Of a stretch of 64,000 nucleotides of DNA, positions 1-10,178 are shown piece by piece. The first letter of the stretch is position 1; each line of letters opens with the position of its first letter. A model generated the notes under the pieces. The model saw only the letters and a list, made by a program, of their open reading frames with translations. It was not told the DNA's origin and ran no database searches. A program made the position numbers and the translations under genes. This DNA comes from Prorocentrum cordatum (lineage: Eukaryota; Sar; Dinophyceae; Prorocentrales; Prorocentraceae). The stretch covers positions 1 through 64,000 of the forward strand of contig CAUYUJ010004585.1 in assembly GCA_963575745.1 (NCBI GenBank), read 5' to 3'.

Positions 1-72
1 CTCCTCCTCCTCCCCCTCCGCCTGCTCCTCCTCCCTCCTCTTCCTGCCTCCCCCTGCTCCTCCTCCCTCCTC
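1..72. repeat. (CCT)n tract at window edge
   Basis: Imperfect CCT/CTC triplets run off the left edge of the window. Reading frames across it are low-complexity artefacts. Confidence 0.9.
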
Positions 73-835
73 CTCATGGAGGGGGGCCAAGACGAAAAAG
101 TTCTGTTTTCCGAGGTGGGCTGCGAGGAGGCTGGAAGCGGAGGTGGTGAGCCTGGGCCGACGAACACCGAGGTCCAGTCAACGTTATATTTCCGCGACGG
201 GCAGGAGTTCCCGGTTTTCGGGCGCCGCTCCGACGGGAAGGAGGCCCAACGGCGAGACGGGCCGCCGCCAGAGGAAGCACAAGAAGCCGGTCTTCGATGA
301 GGTGGAGGACGGGCACCGCGGACGCAAGGCGGGCGACGAATTCGAAGCTGAGCTCCGTGCCTCGCTCCAGCCGGTGCTGGTGACCCTCCGAAACTAGGAC
401 TTGCACGAGCAGCCGGAAATGACGATCGCGTGCGCCCCGACGGTGCTCGCGAGTCAATCCGGCGAAGGCAATCGACATAAAGAGCTGCTTCCTGGACCAG
501 GCGGTGACGACCCTCGCAGGAGGGACACTTTCGAGCTATGACCCCAGGCTCGAAGTGAGGAAGCCGCGAGCTGAGCGGAGGCTGGCGTTACGGCGTTTCT
601 GCTCTTTTGGGGCCGCGGGGCTCTGCGTCGACACGATTCGGCGCGGCTCGTTTGCCGTGGGTTCTACCCCGAGGCCTGGGGGGGTCGAGAGGTAGAGCCG
701 TGGCGCCTCTGTGTTGCCCGACGGCCCGTGTTTTCAAAGAGCGGGCATCCGACCGGATGGCTCGCTGTGCGGTGGCGAGCGTGCCAGCTCAGGCGGGCTC
801 AGGAGCCCGTACGCCACCTGACCCCGATCCTGACC
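73..835. other. No recognisable gene
   Basis: Both strands carry short open frames (for example 74-478 minus and 143-397 plus). These reflect the high GC content; neither shows a family motif or a clear start. A 5' or internal exon cannot be excluded, but nothing supports one. Confidence 0.4.
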
Positions 836-899
836 TCCTCCTCCTCCTCCTCCTCGTCTTCCCGCTCCTGCTTCTGCTCCTCCTCCTCCTCCTCCTCCT

Positions 900-1795
900 C
901 CTCCTCCTCCATTCCTTCTCTTTACAAATAACTTCTCCCTGTCTCACGCCGAGGCTAATTTTTAGGGCGGGCCGGGCGTTTCGCCTGAGACTTCCACACC
1001 ATGTATGACTCTGAAACTTACAAATTTGCAAGAGTTTCACACATGGAGGGTGGGTGGTTTTCAACATGTGGCTCTCGCCTTAGCGCGGTGCACATTCGTG
1101 AAACAAGTTGCAAGGGTGTCATGGATTGAAGGCGGGCCGTCTTCAAAATGTGGCTCTCGCCTTGGCGCAGCACAGATTCGGTTTAAACATTTGCAGGGAC
1201 TTCACGGATTGAGGGCGGGTCGTTTTCAACATGTGGCTCTCGCCTTAGCGCCGCGCACATTCGCTTTCAAAACTTGCCAGAGTTTCACGGATTCAGGGCG
1301 GGTCGTTTTCAAAAAGCGGCTCTCGCCTTAGAGCCGCACACATTAAGAAACAACAAAATACAAGAGCTTCACGGATTGAGGGCGGGCCGTTTTCAAAATG
1401 TGGCTCTCGCCTTGGCGAGGCGCACATTCGTTGTAACAATTTGCAAGAGTTTCACGCGTTCCCATCATGAACGTACCGGAAGCGGTGATGTGCAAGTATT
1501 CAGGATTACACTGGCGCAACATTTACGTTGATTCGCTGTGTTGAAGTCACTGGAATGGCGATCTGTCACGATCCTGGATTGTCAACACGCAACAGTCAGG
1601 TTGATCCGTGGCGTTGGAATCCCGAGAGCAAGATTTTGGCATGCTGCAGGATCTTCAAACGGTTGTCTTCCAACGAGGCAGTTCCATCAATGGAAATGAA
1701 CCGTTGTAGGGGCCTATGGTGAGGGAGCTTGAAGGGAGGGTTTATTCCAACATCGTTGATGCCTCTTGGGTTTACACTGGTCCTCCAATTCCTCC
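900..1795 (+). repeat. Dispersed element D, copy 1 (83-bp array plus unique tail)
   Basis: The element starts at a (CCT)n tract (836-912), runs through a tandem array, then has a roughly 330-bp unique tail ending in TTTACACTGGTCCTCC, after which (CCT)n begins again. The same order (CCT, array, tail, CCT) recurs at 30.6-31.3 kb with clear tail similarity and more weakly at 59.2-59.85 kb. I see no conserved protein frame, so this is a non-coding dispersed repeat with CCT at both ends. Confidence 0.75.
1015..1465 (+). repeat. Tandem array, ~83-bp unit, 5 copies
   Basis: The motif GGCTCTCGCCTTAGCGC recurs with starts near 1071, 1153, 1236, 1319 and 1403, spacing 82-84 bp. Each unit also contains AGGGCGGGCCGTTTTC and GCAAGAGTTTCACGG. 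Frames open across it are by-products of a period not far from a multiple of three. Confidence 0.85.
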
Positions 1796-2272
1796 TCCTC
1801 CTCCTCCTCTTCCTCCTCCCCTCCCTCCTCCCCCTCCCTTCCTCCTCCCCCCTCCCTCCCTCCTCCCCCCGTTCTCCCCCCCCCCCAGTCGCCTTGACCA
1901 TCTCCCTCGCGCTCGTGCGCGCGTCGGCTGGAGGCGGCTGGTCCTCAGGGGAGGCGGCTCGAGCAGCAGGCGAAGGGGGAGGGGGAGGGAGGAGGGAAGG
2001 GGAGGGGGGATGACGGCTCGTTTCCAGAGGAGGAGGAGGAGGAGGAGGAGGAGGAGGAGGAGGAGGAGGAGGAGGAGGAGGAGGAGGAGGAGGCAGGGGG
2101 GGAGGAGGAGGAGGAGGAAGAGGAGGAAGAGGAGGAGGAGGAGGGGGAGGAGAAGGATGGGGAGGAGGAGGAGCGAGCAAAGGGAGGAGGAAGAGGAGAA
2201 GGAGAAGGAGGATGAGGAGGAGCGACGAGGAGCGAGGAGGAGTGAGCAGGAGGAGGAGGAGGAGGAGGCACA
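1787..2272. repeat. (CCT)n followed by (GGA)n
   Basis: CCT triplets (about 1787-1880) switch, after a GC-rich spacer, to a long GGA run (about 2029-2272) on the same strand, so the tract as a whole is an imperfect inverted arrangement. The long Pro/Ser/Arg frames on either strand are artefacts. Confidence 0.9.
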
Positions 2273-2274
2273 AA

Positions 2275-2985
2275 GATATAATCGGACCTAGAATAGAAGA
2301 ACACAGCTTCAAGAACGTGAGACCCTCCGCCAGCCAAAACGAAGAGCATTCCAGGGTACCGTCCCCCAGGATGCACAAGAGCATCTTGGGGCACCCTCCC
2401 CGAATCGACCGCGGTCTTGTACCTCGGTCCGACTGTCAAGGCTACGCCCAGATTGCGCGCCACTGTCGGAAGCGCTGTCTGCGACAAATGCGACAGCGGC
2501 GCCGCCGCCTGGACCACGTCCCGTGCCGCGGCAGGGTCGGAGCACAGCAAGACCGAAAGCTTGGCCTCCAAGGGAGCCAGGAGGCGCGCATTATCCGTCA
2601 GAGCATGCATCAAAGAGATGGCTACGATCGGGCCCTGATCACTCTGGAAGCGGACAGTGTCTGTTGAGAGGAGCTGCGCGTCGTCGGCCATGACGCCGTA
2701 CTGAGCAGATTGGTACGAACCAGTCTGCAAGTCGAGCTTTGGAACGATCATGGACCTCATCAGCAAATCCGCGAAAGATGTGCCCGAGATGATCGTCCAA
2801 GTCGCGCGTACGATCTCGCTGCTGATGCCCTGCATAGAGATAAACCAGGGGCCAGCGCAACGCTCCAAGACGAGCTTCATGGACCATGAATTGAAACCAA
2901 TAACGAAAACTCTGGGGACCCCGATGTGATGGAACACGTGCCCGACAACTCTCGCAATGCCGATAAAGAACGCCAAGACAGCCCA
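2275..2985 (-). pseudogene. Unrecognised coding fragment truncated at (GGA)n
   Basis: A minus-strand frame runs from about 2985 to the edge of the (GGA)n tract. Unlike the surrounding frames it has a normal amino-acid mix with hydrophobic stretches, for example AFFIGIARVVGHVFHH near its start and ALVHPGGRYPGMLFVL near its end. An in-frame TAG lies just upstream (near 3025), and the downstream end is lost in the repeat. I do not recognise the family. Degenerate copies of its last ~60 codons occur at 4960-5150 and perhaps 8340-8540, so this is a dispersed, probably transposon-derived coding sequence rather than a host gene. The frame contains no convincing start codon. Confidence 0.45.
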
Positions 2986-3890
2986 TCCGCGAACGTCAAT
3001 AACGTCTGCCGTGACGGACTGCCACTATACGCAAACCGACCTGGATAGATCTCCCAATAACTCTAAAAAACCGTGAGAAATGGAATCTGCCAGCCGTCTC
3101 CCCCAGGGGAGGGGGCGAAGCAAACGCGAGATGACGCGGACGGATCGCAGCGGCAAAACGTGCGGCAGGACGGTCAGCGCCCCCCCCTGGAGCCAATGGC
3201 ATGACCACATGAGCGACCAGAAGAGATGGGTCTTACGCGCGATGACGTAGAGACCTTGCGCCGCGGCTTACGCGGGCCGCCAGCGCGGCACAGTAATGGG
3301 AAACGAGATCTGTCACGCGTGACCTGAAGCGGGCAGCTGACGCGCGAATGTCCGCGCAGTCGGCACCGTTTTCTTCCGTCGCTCACATGAGTCACAGGAG
3401 CAGGTTGCAAGCCTGCACGCAGCATCAAACGCCACAATCCAAGGAAACACACAATCACTCCTCCATGTAGCTGTGCCACACGCCTCGGATGGATCCAAAC
3501 ACAGCCCAGGGGCCCTGACCCTGAATCGCGATGCGGAGGGACTTGGGGTGGTATTGGCCACAGGCGGAGCAGGAACACATGGTGGAGGATTGTGAGTGCG
3601 AGTCGGGGTCCATCCGTATCCACCGCCTGGGGAACCGACGTCCTGGGACCCCAACGGGCGGTGGATGTGGACATATTTCGGCCCCAGCGGCCCGGAACAT
3701 ATCCAGATCCACCACCTGCCGAGGTCAACGAAGACCAATCCTCCAGGCGGTGGCTATGGATAACTACATCCCCTCCTCGGAATGAGAGAACCGAGGGAGG
3801 GAGGAGGATCAGGAAGGCAATGGGAGGGAACAAGGGACGGGGTGGAGACGGGAAGGGAGGATATGGGATCTGGGACGAGGGGGGAAGAGG
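2986..3890. other. No gene seen; small inverted repeats
   Basis: Open frames exist on the minus strand but carry no motif. Between 3610 and 3770 several short elements built on CCACCGCCTGG and its complement alternate in orientation. Confidence 0.4.
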
Positions 3891-4088
3891 AGGTGGAGGA
3901 GAGGAAAGAGGAGGAGGCGGAGGAGGAGGAAGGAGGAGAAGGTTAGATTAGGACCGCCTTGAGGGGAAGTGACGCGCACGCCTAGGCCCGCCTGGAGACA
4001 AGGGGGCGAAGGAAGGGGGAACGGGGAGGGGGCGGGGGCCATCAAAATGGCTCACACGCACCACGGAGCCGCTGAAGAGGACCACCTC

Positions 4089-4590
4089 CTAGCGCCCCTG
4101 GCCGAGCACCGACTCGCCGAGCGACGCGAACGCGCGCAGCTGCTCGATCGGCGCGAGGCGCATCTGCTCGGAGATGGCGTCGACGCTCCGACCGTGCGTC
4201 AGGACGAGGCGAAGCCGTCGGCCCTGCCGCCGTCGTCGAGTCGTCGAGGGACGCCGAGCCGCCGTCCACCTCGCGGAGCGCCTGCGGCCGCCGCCGCGCC
4301 TGGGCCCCCAGCCAGCGCATCGGGTGCCGCCGCTCTGCCGCCGCCCCTCCTCGGCGGCTCCGTGTCCGCGTCGTCGCCCGAGCTCTGCTCGCCTGCGGGG
4401 GGGCCCCCCGCCGCGCCGCGCGCCCCCCGCGGGGCCGTCGGCGCCTCCGAGAGGGGGCGCCGCAGCCGGGGGGGGGGGGGGGGCCTGCGCGGGCGGCTTC
4501 GGCACCGCGGCGCCGCGGAGCTCGGCGACGGCTGCACGGAGGAGCCCTTCGGCGGCCCGCAGGAGGCGCACTCTTGGGTCAGTGCGCCGA
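4089..4590 (-). pseudogene. Retroposed, GC-rich coding fragment downstream of a spliced-leader relic
   Basis: Directly downstream (minus sense) of the leader relic at 4591-4611, a frame stays open for about 165 codons. It begins near DPRVRLLRAAEGLLRAAV and ends AISEQMRLAPIEQLRAFASL before a stop at 4089. The two ends look like ordinary amphipathic protein. The middle is an Ala/Pro/Gly/Arg-rich stretch in which two other frames are also open, so the true frame is uncertain. There is no ATG at the expected place. The position of the relic implies that a trans-spliced mRNA was reverse-transcribed and inserted. Function unknown. Confidence 0.35.
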
Positions 4591-4611
4591 CTTGAGCCAA
4601 AATGGCAACGG
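4591..4611 (-). other. Spliced-leader relic
   Basis: On the minus strand the sequence contains the core CCATTTTGGCTCAAG of the dinoflagellate trans-spliced leader. The bases immediately before it (CCGTTG) differ at one position from the leader as I know it. A genomic copy joined to downstream sequence is the signature of a retroposed, trans-spliced mRNA. It abuts the (GGA)n tract at 4612-4674. Confidence 0.8.
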
Positions 4612-4674
4612 AGGAGGAGGAGGAGGAGGAGGAGGAGGAGGAGGAGGAGGAGGAGGAGGAGGAGGAGGAGGAGG
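4612..4674. repeat. (GGA)n tract
   Basis: An almost pure GGA run on the plus strand begins immediately at the 5' side of the spliced-leader relic. Confidence 0.95.
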
Positions 4675-4959
4675 ACAACGTCGCGACGTCGAGTGGGGCG
4701 CTGCATCGTCAGAATCACGGCCTCGCGGAGCGCGAAGGCCGTCGAGACGCTCGCCGCACCCGGGGAGCGTCCGCCCGAGCTCGGAAAAACTCAAGGCGCG
4801 CAGCTGGGGCGGGCGGGCGGCCACGTCGGCCCAGCCCGCCCACGGCTGCAACAAAAACGTCAAAAGACACTCCGGCGGCAGCTCAGAGGGGCGGACAGCC
4901 CAAGGACTGGCATTACACGCTTTCGCCGGTGGGCCTCGTCGAAGACGTGGGCGATCGGA

Positions 4960-5150
4960 GCCCCTGGATACAATCGGGCCTAGGCCAGAAAGATCTCCCT
5001 CAAGAGCGTGAGGCCCTCCGCCGGCCGAAACACACAGAACATCCGAGGGTACCCTCCCCAGGGTGCACAAGCACAGCCAACAAACACGACGAACACCTCC
5101 CCGAACCGACCTCGATCTTAAACCTCGGTCCGACTGCACATGACATGCTC
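4960..5150 (-). pseudogene. Degenerate copy of the 2.3-2.5 kb coding fragment
   Basis: Minus-strand sequence here matches 2280-2450 over about 190 bp, including GTCGGACCGAGGT, CACCCTGGGG-like and GGCGGAGGG blocks. Frameshifts and stops break the shared frame (VGPRFK here, VGPRYK there), so it is a decayed copy. Confidence 0.6.
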
Positions 5151-5319
5151 CCCCCCTGGGCTATCCGCATGAGGAAAGTACTGGAGGATTTCGGCAACTT
5201 CAGACCCAATGTTGACGCTGGTCCACTTCGGACTCACGCCGGATTTATGTCGGACTCGCGTCGACTTTACGCCTGACTCGAGTCGGAGCATCGCCGCACG
5301 AGCCTCGTCCCAAAATTAT

Positions 5320-5467
5320 CCAGACAAGCGCGTTCCACTACTCGCAAAATGAATACTCGCAAAATGCCTGCATCCACCGCGGGGGATCCACGGTCCTCTA
5401 CATCGATGCCAACATGCTTTTCGGACGTCTGCGAGCAGGCACTTGGCGAGTCGTGGAGCGCGTCTGG
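5320..5467. mobile_element. Inverted-repeat element B, copy 1
   Basis: The left end CGCGTTCCACTACTCGCAAA and right end ACTTGGCGAGTCGTGGAGCG are imperfect inverted repeats about 140 bp apart. The interior has no coding potential. Related copies lie at 5990-6143 and 53902-54047. Size and structure suggest a MITE. Confidence 0.7.
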
Positions 5468-5554
5468 TTGAATACTCGACGGGGCGGACGAGGACCAGAT
5501 GTCACAAAACTGTGCCGCGCCGCTCGAGGTCTCCTGGACTTTCCTCATGGCCTT

Positions 5555-5744
5555 AGGTCGGGCATGTCCTCCTACAGGCGGATTGTGGACGATGTTTGTT
5601 GTTGTTTTTTTGTTGGGGGGGGGGAACACATACCCAGCAAACAAACTAGAAGACATGCTCAATCCAGACTGCTCAAAACATCGTCCCCAGACTATTGCTT
5701 GAACAATTTCTAAGTCTTCCTCCTGTGAGGGGACACGCCCGACT
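5555..5744. mobile_element. Inverted-repeat element N, copy 1
   Basis: It starts AGGTCGGGCATGTCCTCCTA and ends with the near-complement of that sequence (GAGGGGACACGCCCGACT). The interior is about 140 bp and includes CCCCAGACTATTGCTTGA, shared with copy 2 at 62881-63200. MITE-like; it lies 3' of gene copy 1. Confidence 0.75.
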
Positions 5745-5857
5745 GAATCGTGGCCGCCCCTGCTGCAGCCGCCGAAGACTCGCCTCCGACTGCTGCCACC
5801 CCGCGCCCCGCCGGCAGCGGGCGCTCGGCCGGCAGGCCCGCCGGCGACGCAGGCCGC

Positions 5858-6513
5858 CTACAGCTTGTAGTCGAAGAAGTTGCCGAAGTACCTGGGGTGA
5901 GCCGTCCGCAGCGTAAAGATCTGGCATGCATCACACATGATACGAGGAGGAGGAGGAGGAGGAGGAGGAGGAGGAGGAGGAGGAGGAGACGAGCTCGTTC
6001 CACTCCTCGCGAAGTGTGTGCTCGCAGATGGCCTGCATCCGCCGCGGGGGACCTACGACCTACGATGAACTTCACCGGAGAAGGCACATGTTTTTCGAGC
6101 GTTTGCGAGTAAGCACTTTGCGAGTAGTGGAACGCGCTCGGTGAAGGAGGAACATTTACATGATTTACGCTTGCACAGTGTAACGCATCCCCCGAGTACC
6201 CGGGCCCAGTGTTGCCGCTCAGCACGCACAAGCAGAGGAACACGATGGAGAACGAGACCACGTAATTTCCGCTCTGCTCATAGAGGTCAGCCCGGGCCTT
6301 GGCGCGCCAGTCTCCTCCCGCCGACGACGGACGCGACGGTGCCGGCGACGGCGACCCGCCGAAGAACTGCATCTCCACGCTGGGCTCGCGCTGGCCGGCC
6401 CGCAGGCCCGCCGTCGCCGGCGTCCCCACGAAGCTGAGCCCCAGAGAGGCCACCGACACGACGGCCACGACCGCGACGGCGCAGGAGATCAGCAGCGAGG
6501 AGGAGCGGGCCAT
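5858..6513 (-). CDS. Plastid-targeted single-pass membrane protein, copy 1 (two exons)
   Basis: Exon 1 is 6200-6513 and exon 2 is 5858-5891, joined across a 308-bp GT-AG intron (5892-6199). The predicted protein has 115 residues: signal peptide (1-25, from MARSSSLLISC), an FVGTP motif at 28-32 typical of dinoflagellate plastid presequences, a Pro/Ser-rich linker, and one membrane span (about 84-99, VVSFSIVFLCLCVL). The C-terminus is GPGYFGNFFDYKL, its last eleven residues completed by exon 2. The coding sequence predicts the same protein as copies 2 and 3. A small thylakoid or photosystem-associated subunit is plausible; I do not recognise the subunit. The intron holds (GGA)n and element B copy 2. 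Element A copy 1 lies only 17 bp upstream of the ATG. The 5' flank does not match copies 2 and 3. Confidence 0.8.
5943..5991. repeat. Intronic (GGA)n tract
   Basis: GGA run inside the intron of gene copy 1, directly abutting element B copy 2. Confidence 0.9.
5990..6143. mobile_element. Inverted-repeat element B, copy 2 (intronic)
   Basis: The left end CTCGTTCCACTCCTCGCGAA and right end TTTGCGAGTAGTGGAACGCG form terminal inverted repeats. The whole element sits within the intron of gene copy 1, accounting for about half of its length. Confidence 0.75.
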
Positions 6514-6530
6514 TTCCGCCGAGCTTGTTT

Positions 6531-6720
6531 ACGGCAAGGTCGTGTCGTGACGACTCCTGCGCCAGCGCTGCTGACACCGCGCAGCTCGCTCCACCTTGAC
6601 CGCCCGTGGCCCTCCGAGGACGCGCACCGCTGAACATCGGCCGGCTCTGGGCTGGCGGCGCTCAACCCTGCACGCCCGCGCCGGGGTCGCCGCCGCGTCG
6701 ACACGACACGAACCTACCGT
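6531..6720. mobile_element. Inverted-repeat element A, copy 1
   Basis: It begins ACGGCAAGGTCGTGTCGTG and ends with the near-complement CACGACACGAACCTACCGT; length 190 bp. The interior matches copy 2 (31608-31798), including GGGGTCGCCGCC. It is inserted just upstream of the start codon of gene copy 1, where the trans-splice acceptor or 5' UTR would be. Confidence 0.8.
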
Positions 6721-7929
6721 GGGCTCCTTGCTGTGCTGGGACGCCGTTCGAGAAGACTTCGCAGCCTTGAGCCGTAACTGCCTCGGTCGGGCCGAAGCGC
6801 CTGACGCATCAGCGCGGCGCGCGACCGAGCGTCGCTCTCGCCATCCCCGCGGCTGCCATCGGCAGCCTCACTGCCAGCGCTAACACCTCCGAGGACATCA
6901 CGGTCACACGTCACGTTGTGGACAGGGCCAGAATTCCATCACCCTATTGGCGGGGACTTTGGATAACGATGATCCCCACCAACACAGCAACTACTACTTG
7001 CGACCTGGCGAGGGCCATGCTGCCGATACTGACGGTGTTCAGCAGTACCTCGAGGGGACTCACTTCCCCCCCGCAATGGGCCAAAGTGTTCAAGGTGGCA
7101 CTAGATGGCGCCCAAATGGCCCAATATTGGCAACATACAAACCAGGAGGGCTAAGTATTGCCTCGAGCATGCCTCAAGACGACTCCAGGTGACCTCAAGA
7201 CGACTCCAGATGGCCACTGAGCCTCCCAAGGATATCCCCGCGAGGCCCAGATCGTTCAAAGCTTAAAAACTTCTCTCCTTCTCGCTTCCGATGGGCTTCT
7301 GGGACCTCAAGATGGCTCCAAGACGCCCAAGACAGTCCCAAGAGGGGCCCAGAGGAGTGATGCCACAGATTCTCCAGAAGACTCAAAAGCGCCTCAAGAG
7401 GGCCCAACAAAAACAATCATTCAGGATCCGACGCGGGTAGGGGCTCATGGAAGGCTCCCAAGAAGGTCCCGAGACAGTCCTACACTGACTCTACTAGGAT
7501 CTCAGAGGCCTATCGGTCCCTGCGTGTTTGACGAGTCCCCCTCTGCGGCAACTCCATGGGAGCCTCCCATACCATCTTGTTGGCTCTTGCGAATCGACGT
7601 CGTTCGATGCTCATCGGCGCTGGCCGGCACTAACTGGACGCTGCTCGACGCCAACCGGAACGAAATCAACGCTAAACCGGCGCCAGTTTCAGCGCCTGCC
7701 GGGAGCTGTTCGGCGCTGGCGCACTCAAAAAAACGGAGCTACGAGGGCATGCAGGGCCTCCATGCTTTGCTGCGTGCCGGAGTCCCCCGTCCGGCGCCCT
7801 TCCTGCGCTTCGCACCCCACCCCCCGCGCCCCTCTCCTGCACCGTCGAATCCTCCTTCGCGTCCTCTCCGCCGCCCCCGCCCCCGCCCTCTTCTCGTCCT
7901 CGTCGCTTTCGCCGTCGTCGCCCTCGTGC
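6721..7929. other. No secure gene; degenerate Pro/Gln-like repeats
   Basis: Between 6905 and 7200 one plus-strand frame (containing NDDPHQHSNYYLRPGEG) has an unusually protein-like composition for this GC-rich region but no start or known motif. From 7190 to 7500 the sequence is a degenerate repeat built on GGCCC, AAGA and CTCCAAGA blocks, also seen at 10.5, 12.6, 34.5 and 35.3 kb. Confidence 0.3.
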
Positions 7930-8055
7930 CTCGTCCTTCCGCTCCTCCCTCCTCTCTCCTCCCTCCTCCCTCCTCTCTCCTCCCTCCTCACTCCCTCCTC
8001 CCTCCTCCCTCCTCCCTCTCTCCTCCTCCTCCGTCCTCCTCCCCCCTCCCAGCTC
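7930..8055. repeat. (CCTCCCT)n tract
   Basis: Imperfect CCTCCCTCCT repeats; a long plus-strand frame (7524-8471) passes through it but lacks any recognisable domain. Confidence 0.85.
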
Positions 8056-9099
8056 TTCCAAACACAGCCAGCCACGGCATTGTCACGACACCTCTCTTTG
8101 TAACCGCTATGATGGCCGCAATCCTCCGTCCCAAGGTCGGGAGCAAGCTGAAGGACACCCGGCATCGCCAGGACTCACGGCCGATCATGCTTTTGCTAGG
8201 GGTCGGCCCTCGAAGCACCAACCGTCGCTCGGACTCACGGCCGACTGTGCTTTTGGCCAGGCTGGTGCTGCTGCCAATGCCGATCTGGGCATCTGGTACC
8301 GATGCGTGGAAGAGCTGGAAATATCATGTCATCGGAACTGGACTTGTCCTAAGAATTCTGGATCGGAACCATACAGTCGAGGTACTACCAGAAGGAACGC
8401 TAAATCAGGAACAAAGCCCCTTTCTGTTTTTGGCCCCGAAGCGCCTGGCCTGGGTGCACGAGGACGGCTAGAGGAGCAGTCAAGGAAGGACCCAAGGAAC
8501 AGCGAGCCCCTTCAGAACCCAGAGCGGCCCTTACTTCAGTGTGTTGGCTGTACACCAAGAGTGGATGCTTAGTCGGAGCAGCTCGCACACAGCACGACCA
8601 GCATGAGTTGTGGATGCCATGACAATGGGCACCCAAACAATCCTGCCGTTGAATTGAACACGTGTTTAACATGTTTGAACATTGCCAAACAAATGGTTTA
8701 AACATGTTTTTTAACATGCGTGTGGCATGTTCTAAACAGTTCTAGACATCTGGAAATATTTTGGCAACATGCTTCCTCTCCATTGATCGTCGTCCACAAG
8801 CATGGTGGCGGCCCCCCCAGCGCCGCGGGCAAAGAATCCATGGCAATGCGGTGGACCCAACGACGGAATCTTTACAAGATGCCTGTCGGCAAGCTCTGAG
8901 TAGGCGCCAACTCTTGTTCGGGGACGCGAGCGGGGGGCCAGACAGTGGGGACAACCGTCTGCGACGTGCGGCGGCAGGCGTATACCCAGCGGTCAATTTC
9001 GAACCCTGGGCTGGGGATCGGCAGGTATCGGACAGGGGTGTATGGAAAGCTTTGTGGTTCGCGATTTGGGCGAGTCCGTATGCGACAAACGGTCTCTCT
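8056..9099. other. No gene seen
   Basis: It contains a short direct repeat of GGACTCACGGCCGA at about 8174 and 8231. A possible third decayed copy of the 2.3-kb coding fragment lies at 8340-8540 (minus; LAVLVHPG is shared). An AT-richer patch with repeated AACATGTTT occurs around 8655-8740. Confidence 0.35.
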
Positions 9100-9128
9100 G
9101 TATATATATATATATATACACATATGTA
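9100..9128. repeat. (TA)n microsatellite
   Basis: TATATA run followed by ACACATATGTATA. Confidence 0.9.
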
Positions 9129-10178
9129 TATGCCGTTTGTTGCGAGAGTGTGGTACAAGGAATACACCGAAGGGCGATGATACATTGGGCCAAGATCGAA
9201 ATTCTACTGGATTGCAGCGCGCCGCATTTCATTCAGGTCTGACGTGCGCACTCCACAACGGCAAGGCCAAATGATGGACGGCTGTGGACAGTGGAGTTGT
9301 TGATGAATTGGTGGCAGCAACAACATTCGACGTTAGACTATCGCTTCACATACGACACCAAGTTCTGGAAGTGGAGCGTCGTGCATATCTCGTGCGGCAT
9401 CGGGCTACTTCGTGCTACGCTGGACGTCCTGACCATCGAGGCAGCCGAGAAAAGGACCAAGTGATCAAGGGACTAAGGAAAAAGCGGGACCTCCTCACCC
9501 TCCTCCTCTCCAACCTCCTGCGAGATCAATTGTAGCCACACTTCTTTCGCAGCACCACCAAGACAACACTGGTTAACATGTAACATGTGTTTCGGCATGC
9601 CATGATGGCCACGAAGGCTTGTTGCTTTGAGCGTCCTACGTGATAGCAGTGGAGAGTATCAACCAGCCCCCTCTTGGAGATACGCTTCATTTGGCTGCGG
9701 GCTTGGTGCACGGGCGCCACTGTATGAATACGAGCATGAAGTTAGGCGAATGGTTTTGTTGAGGTTGCGGATCCTCACGAGGACATGCTCGTTCCAACCT
9801 CAGGCAAAGCGACAGAACATTTGTAGGCCTGGAAATGGGCACCAACACCAACACAAGGGGTTGCCTCCACGGTGACAATGATCCTGGATTCCAGTGTGGG
9901 TGGAAATAGTTCGGTCACATCGTAAGCCAGAATATTACCACCAACACCGAGATCGGAATCTTATTCCCCCGGTGGAGGCACAACGCCGATATTGATGTTG
10001 GTGGCAACTTCTGGGCCTGCCAAAATATTTGTGTCGGATCAGGCAGAGATTGTGGTCTGAGGTGCTCAGCACAACCGAGAGAATGCTTGCAGGCAAGCCA
10101 ACCCGCGGAAACCACCGCCACCATTTTTAATGCCAAATGTTTTCTCACATGGTGAACTGATATTCTCGTTCTCGTTCC
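9129..10178. other. No secure gene
   Basis: A plus-strand frame at 9284-9535 (84 codons, starting MDSGVVDELV) is the most protein-like segment but has no known motif or homologous copy in the window. Confidence 0.25.

Noticed and set aside
5858-5891. Alternative reading frame of exon 2 (TSATSSTTSC type)
   Set aside because: It would need a non-GT donor and gives a low-complexity tail, whereas the GT donor gives a short aromatic end with a stop in the same place in all three copies.
7524-8471. 315-codon plus-strand frame
   Set aside because: Its centre is a CCTCCCT tract and neither side shows a domain; the right part overlaps a minus-strand decayed fragment.
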